Assembly (NCBI GenBank): GCA_902795715.1
Contig: CADBME010000178.1
Coordinates: 1-8,718, forward strand
From: an uncultured Lachnospiraceae bacterium
Lineage (GTDB): Bacteria; Bacillota_A; Clostridia; Lachnospirales; Lachnospiraceae
Length of the DNA: 8,718 nt
Direction: 5' to 3'
This document shows, one piece after another, positions 7,354-8,718 of the stretch. Below the pieces are notes generated by a model that saw only the letters and a list, made by a program, of their open reading frames with translations, ran no database searches and was not told where the DNA came from. Numbering within the stretch: position 1 is the first letter of the stretch; every line of letters starts with the position of its first letter. The position numbers were made by a program, and so were the translations under genes.

Positions 7354-8504
7354 AGCGATTTAAACTGTCGACGGAGGTCCTGTTCAGTGAGGATGCAATC
7401 GATGCGCTGCTTGATTTCAAAGATCTCAATGCCGTGCTGATTACAGATAAGTTCATGGTGGATTCGGGAATGGTTGATATCATCCTGAAAAAGCTTAAGA
7501 ACTGCTCCAAGGTTTCCGTGTTCAGTGAGGTTGTGCCGGATCCGCCAACAGAACTGGTGGAAAGAGGCGTGAACTTCCTGCAGGATAAAGACTGTGATAT
7601 GGTTGTGGCCCTGGGCGGAGGATCGTCTATTGACGCTGCCAAAGCGATCGTTTACATGAATCGCCAGATTCTGGAGAGCCAGAATCCTGATAATCCGAAG
7701 AAGATAAAACTGGTAGCCCTTCCGACTACGAGCGGAACCGGATCGGAGGTTACCCAGTTTGCCGTTGTTACGGATTCCAAGACAGGCGTCAAGATCCCTC
7801 TGATCGATGAATCGCTGATGCCGGATCTGGCCATCCTGGATCCGGAACTGGTGAAATCCGCTCCGCCGTTTATCACGGCTGATACCGGAATGGATGTAAT
7901 CACCCACGCAATTGAGGCTTATGTCTCTGAAACGGCCAGCGACTGTTCCGACTGTCTTGCTGAAAAGGCCTGCGAGCTGGCTTTTGAGTACCTGCCCAAA
8001 GCATATCGAAACGGATATGACATGAAAGCCCGTGACAAGATGCACAGGGCGTCCACACTGGCAGGTATGGCATTCAGCCTGGTTAACCTTGGTCTGAATC
8101 ATGGAATAGCACATGCCCTTGGAGCCATATTCCACATTCCCCATGGAAGAGCCAATGCTCTGGTCCTGCCCTATGTCATTGAATTCAATGCGGACGTCGT
8201 GAGAGAAGCGGCAAAGCACAGCAATGACTCGGCAAAGAAGTATCAGAAACTTGCGAGGATCATCGGTCTGCCGGCTCCGACTGTGAAAGTTGGTGTTGCC
8301 AACCTTGTCGAGGAGATCCGCAGACTCCTTAGGTATATGGACCGTCCCATGTGCATTTCCGAATGTGGAGTGTCGCTTGAAGAGCTCGAAAAACACCGCG
8401 AGGAGATTATTCGGAGGGCTCTTGCAGACGCATGTACTGTGGCAAACCCCAGGAAGGTTACCCACGACGATATCAGCAAAATACTTGACGCAATAGCAAA
8501 ATAA
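7350..8504 (+). CDS. pduQ: Iron-containing alcohol dehydrogenase, PduQ-like (1-propanol dehydrogenase)
   Basis: A 384-residue group III (iron-dependent) alcohol dehydrogenase, normal length. The NAD-binding half has GGGSSIDAAK (89-98) and PTTSGTGSE (125-133). Predicted iron ligands are Asp182 and His186 (TGMDVITHAIEAY) and His251 and His265 (NHGIAHALG and IPHGRANA, 14 residues apart as in FucO). From memory of the Salmonella protein, long stretches match PduQ closely: ILDPELVKSAPP, KMHRASTLAGMAFS, GLNHGIAH and the FNA segment near residue 280. It would reduce propionaldehyde or a similar aldehyde to the alcohol while regenerating NAD+; EutG/FucO-like substrates remain possible. There is no obvious N-terminal encapsulation peptide. 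Cys199, Cys202 and Cys208 lie in a stretch where PduQ has no cysteines. Its start codon overlaps the regulator stop (ATGA), and AGGAGGT (7337-7343) lies 6 bases upstream, inside the regulator gene. Gene symbol assigned by similarity. Confidence 0.9.
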   Translation: MKRFKLSTEVLFSEDAIDALLDFKDLNAVLITDKFMVDSGMVDIILKKLKNCSKVSVFSEVVPDPPTELVERGVNFLQDKDCDMVVALGGGSSIDAAKAIVYMNRQILESQNPDNPKKIKLVALPTTSGTGSEVTQFAVVTDSKTGVKIPLIDESLMPDLAILDPELVKSAPPFITADTGMDVITHAIEAYVSETASDCSDCLAEKACELAFEYLPKAYRNGYDMKARDKMHRASTLAGMAFSLVNLGLNHGIAHALGAIFHIPHGRANALVLPYVIEFNADVVREAAKHSNDSAKKYQKLARIIGLPAPTVKVGVANLVEEIRRLLRYMDRPMCISECGVSLEELEKHREEIIRRALADACTVANPRKVTHDDISKILDAIAK

Positions 8505-8549
8505 GCCGTAAATAAGGGATATCAACCAAGCAACCAACCCATCCCGGCG

Positions 8550-8610
8550 GCCTTTTTGTGCATGGCAACAAAGTATCATGAACAAAATGATGTAATGTGC
8601 CTTTTTATGC
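8550..8610 (+). repeat. Direct repeat GCCTTTTTrTGC, two copies
   Basis: GCCTTTTTGTGC (8550-8561) and GCCTTTTTATGC (8599-8610) match at 11 of 12 positions and lie 49 bases apart. They could be regulator sites or chance similarity in T-rich DNA. Confidence 0.3.
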
Positions 8611-8658
8611 GTTGAAAAACTAAAAATTATATGCATAAGCCAAGTAATTTTGTGAATA

Positions 8659-8686
8659 TTGCTATATAATTATTTTATCCTATAAA
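8659..8686 (+). promoter_or_regulatory. Candidate promoter reading out of the window
   Basis: TTGCTA (8659-8664) and TATAAA (8681-8686), separated by 16 bases, match the sigma-A consensus at 4 of 6 and 5 of 6 positions. A TATAAT at 8665-8670 lacks a properly spaced -35 box; an activator-dependent promoter could use it instead. Transcription would start near 8693 toward a gene beyond 8718. Confidence 0.4.
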
Positions 8687-8718
8687 TCAACCAAGGTAAG
8701 TCTGCCATCATTCAACCC

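Larger units (their letters stand above)
8521..8695 (+). repeat. Direct repeat ATCAACCAAG, two copies
   Basis: The 10-mer ATCAACCAAG occurs exactly at 8521-8530 and 8686-8695. Extra CAACC words occur at 8531-8535 and 8714-8718, the last at the window edge. In a non-coding region next to an AraC-type regulator these could be operator half-sites. The second copy overlaps the last base of the candidate -10 box and the predicted transcription start. The function is unproven and the words are short. Confidence 0.35.
8505..8718. other. Non-coding tail, probable control region of a downstream gene
   Basis: These 214 bases after the dehydrogenase hold no supported gene. A weak GGGAT/ATCCC pairing (8516-8520 with 8541-8545, loop of 20) is followed by a GC-rich stretch and five T (8553-8557), which could be a poor terminator. 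The rest is A/T-rich, carries two pairs of short direct repeats and ends with a candidate promoter. A control region for a gene outside the window is the simplest reading. Confidence 0.5.

Noticed and set aside
8575..8591. Inverted repeat ATCAT/ATGAT
   Set aside because: Only five bases per arm around a 7-base centre in A/T-rich DNA; expected by chance.
7263..8636. Long minus-strand open frame of 457 codons opposite the dehydrogenase gene
   Set aside because: It covers an unmistakable PduQ-like gene on the plus strand, and its translation shows no recognisable domain. Shadow frame.
8623..8651. Inverted repeat AAAATTA/TAATTTT
   Set aside because: Pure A/T arms with a 15-base gap; no T run or other context to support a terminator or operator.
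1..8718. CRISPR arrays, insertion sequences, tRNA or rRNA genes
   Set aside because: No regularly spaced repeats, transposase, terminal inverted repeats or structured RNA gene could be seen on either strand.

Overview
The window looks like chromosomal DNA of an anaerobic Firmicute of the class Clostridia, most likely close to Lachnospiraceae. This rests on the long (type 2) isoleucyl-tRNA synthetase, strong AGGAGG-type ribosome binding sites, AT-rich intergenic DNA around moderate-GC genes, and PocR/LytS-YesN signalling proteins typical of gut clostridia. All genes are on the plus strand. The taxonomic call is inference from protein character only.

Left half (1-4112) is housekeeping: the 3' part of ileS, then glgP (glycogen/maltodextrin phosphorylase) 33 bases later with a TTG start and a clear ribosome binding site. 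A 20-bp hairpin followed by seven T closes this unit at 4064-4112.

Right half (about 4226-8504) is a compact four-gene unit. A candidate sigma-A promoter at 4226-4254 precedes a stand-alone corrinoid (B12-binding) protein, a soluble PocR-domain histidine kinase, a YesN-type AraC response regulator, and an iron-containing alcohol dehydrogenase resembling PduQ, the 1-propanol dehydrogenase of propanediol metabolism. The kinase and regulator genes overlap, and the regulator and dehydrogenase share an ATGA stop/start. The last 214 bases (8505-8718) hold no supported gene. They carry short direct repeats and a candidate promoter, so they probably form the control region of a gene beyond the window.

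How the parts may work together: PocR domains are thought to sense small compounds such as 1,2-propanediol, B12 is the cofactor of propanediol, glycerol and ethanolamine catabolism, and PduQ-like enzymes reduce the aldehyde product to propanol while regenerating NAD+. The layout suggests a regulatory module for a diol/aldehyde pathway, perhaps microcompartment-based, in which an orphan corrinoid protein without a methyltransferase partner might report cobalamin status to a PocR two-component system. That coupling is a hypothesis. The dehydratase, shell or methyltransferase genes that would settle it are not in the window.
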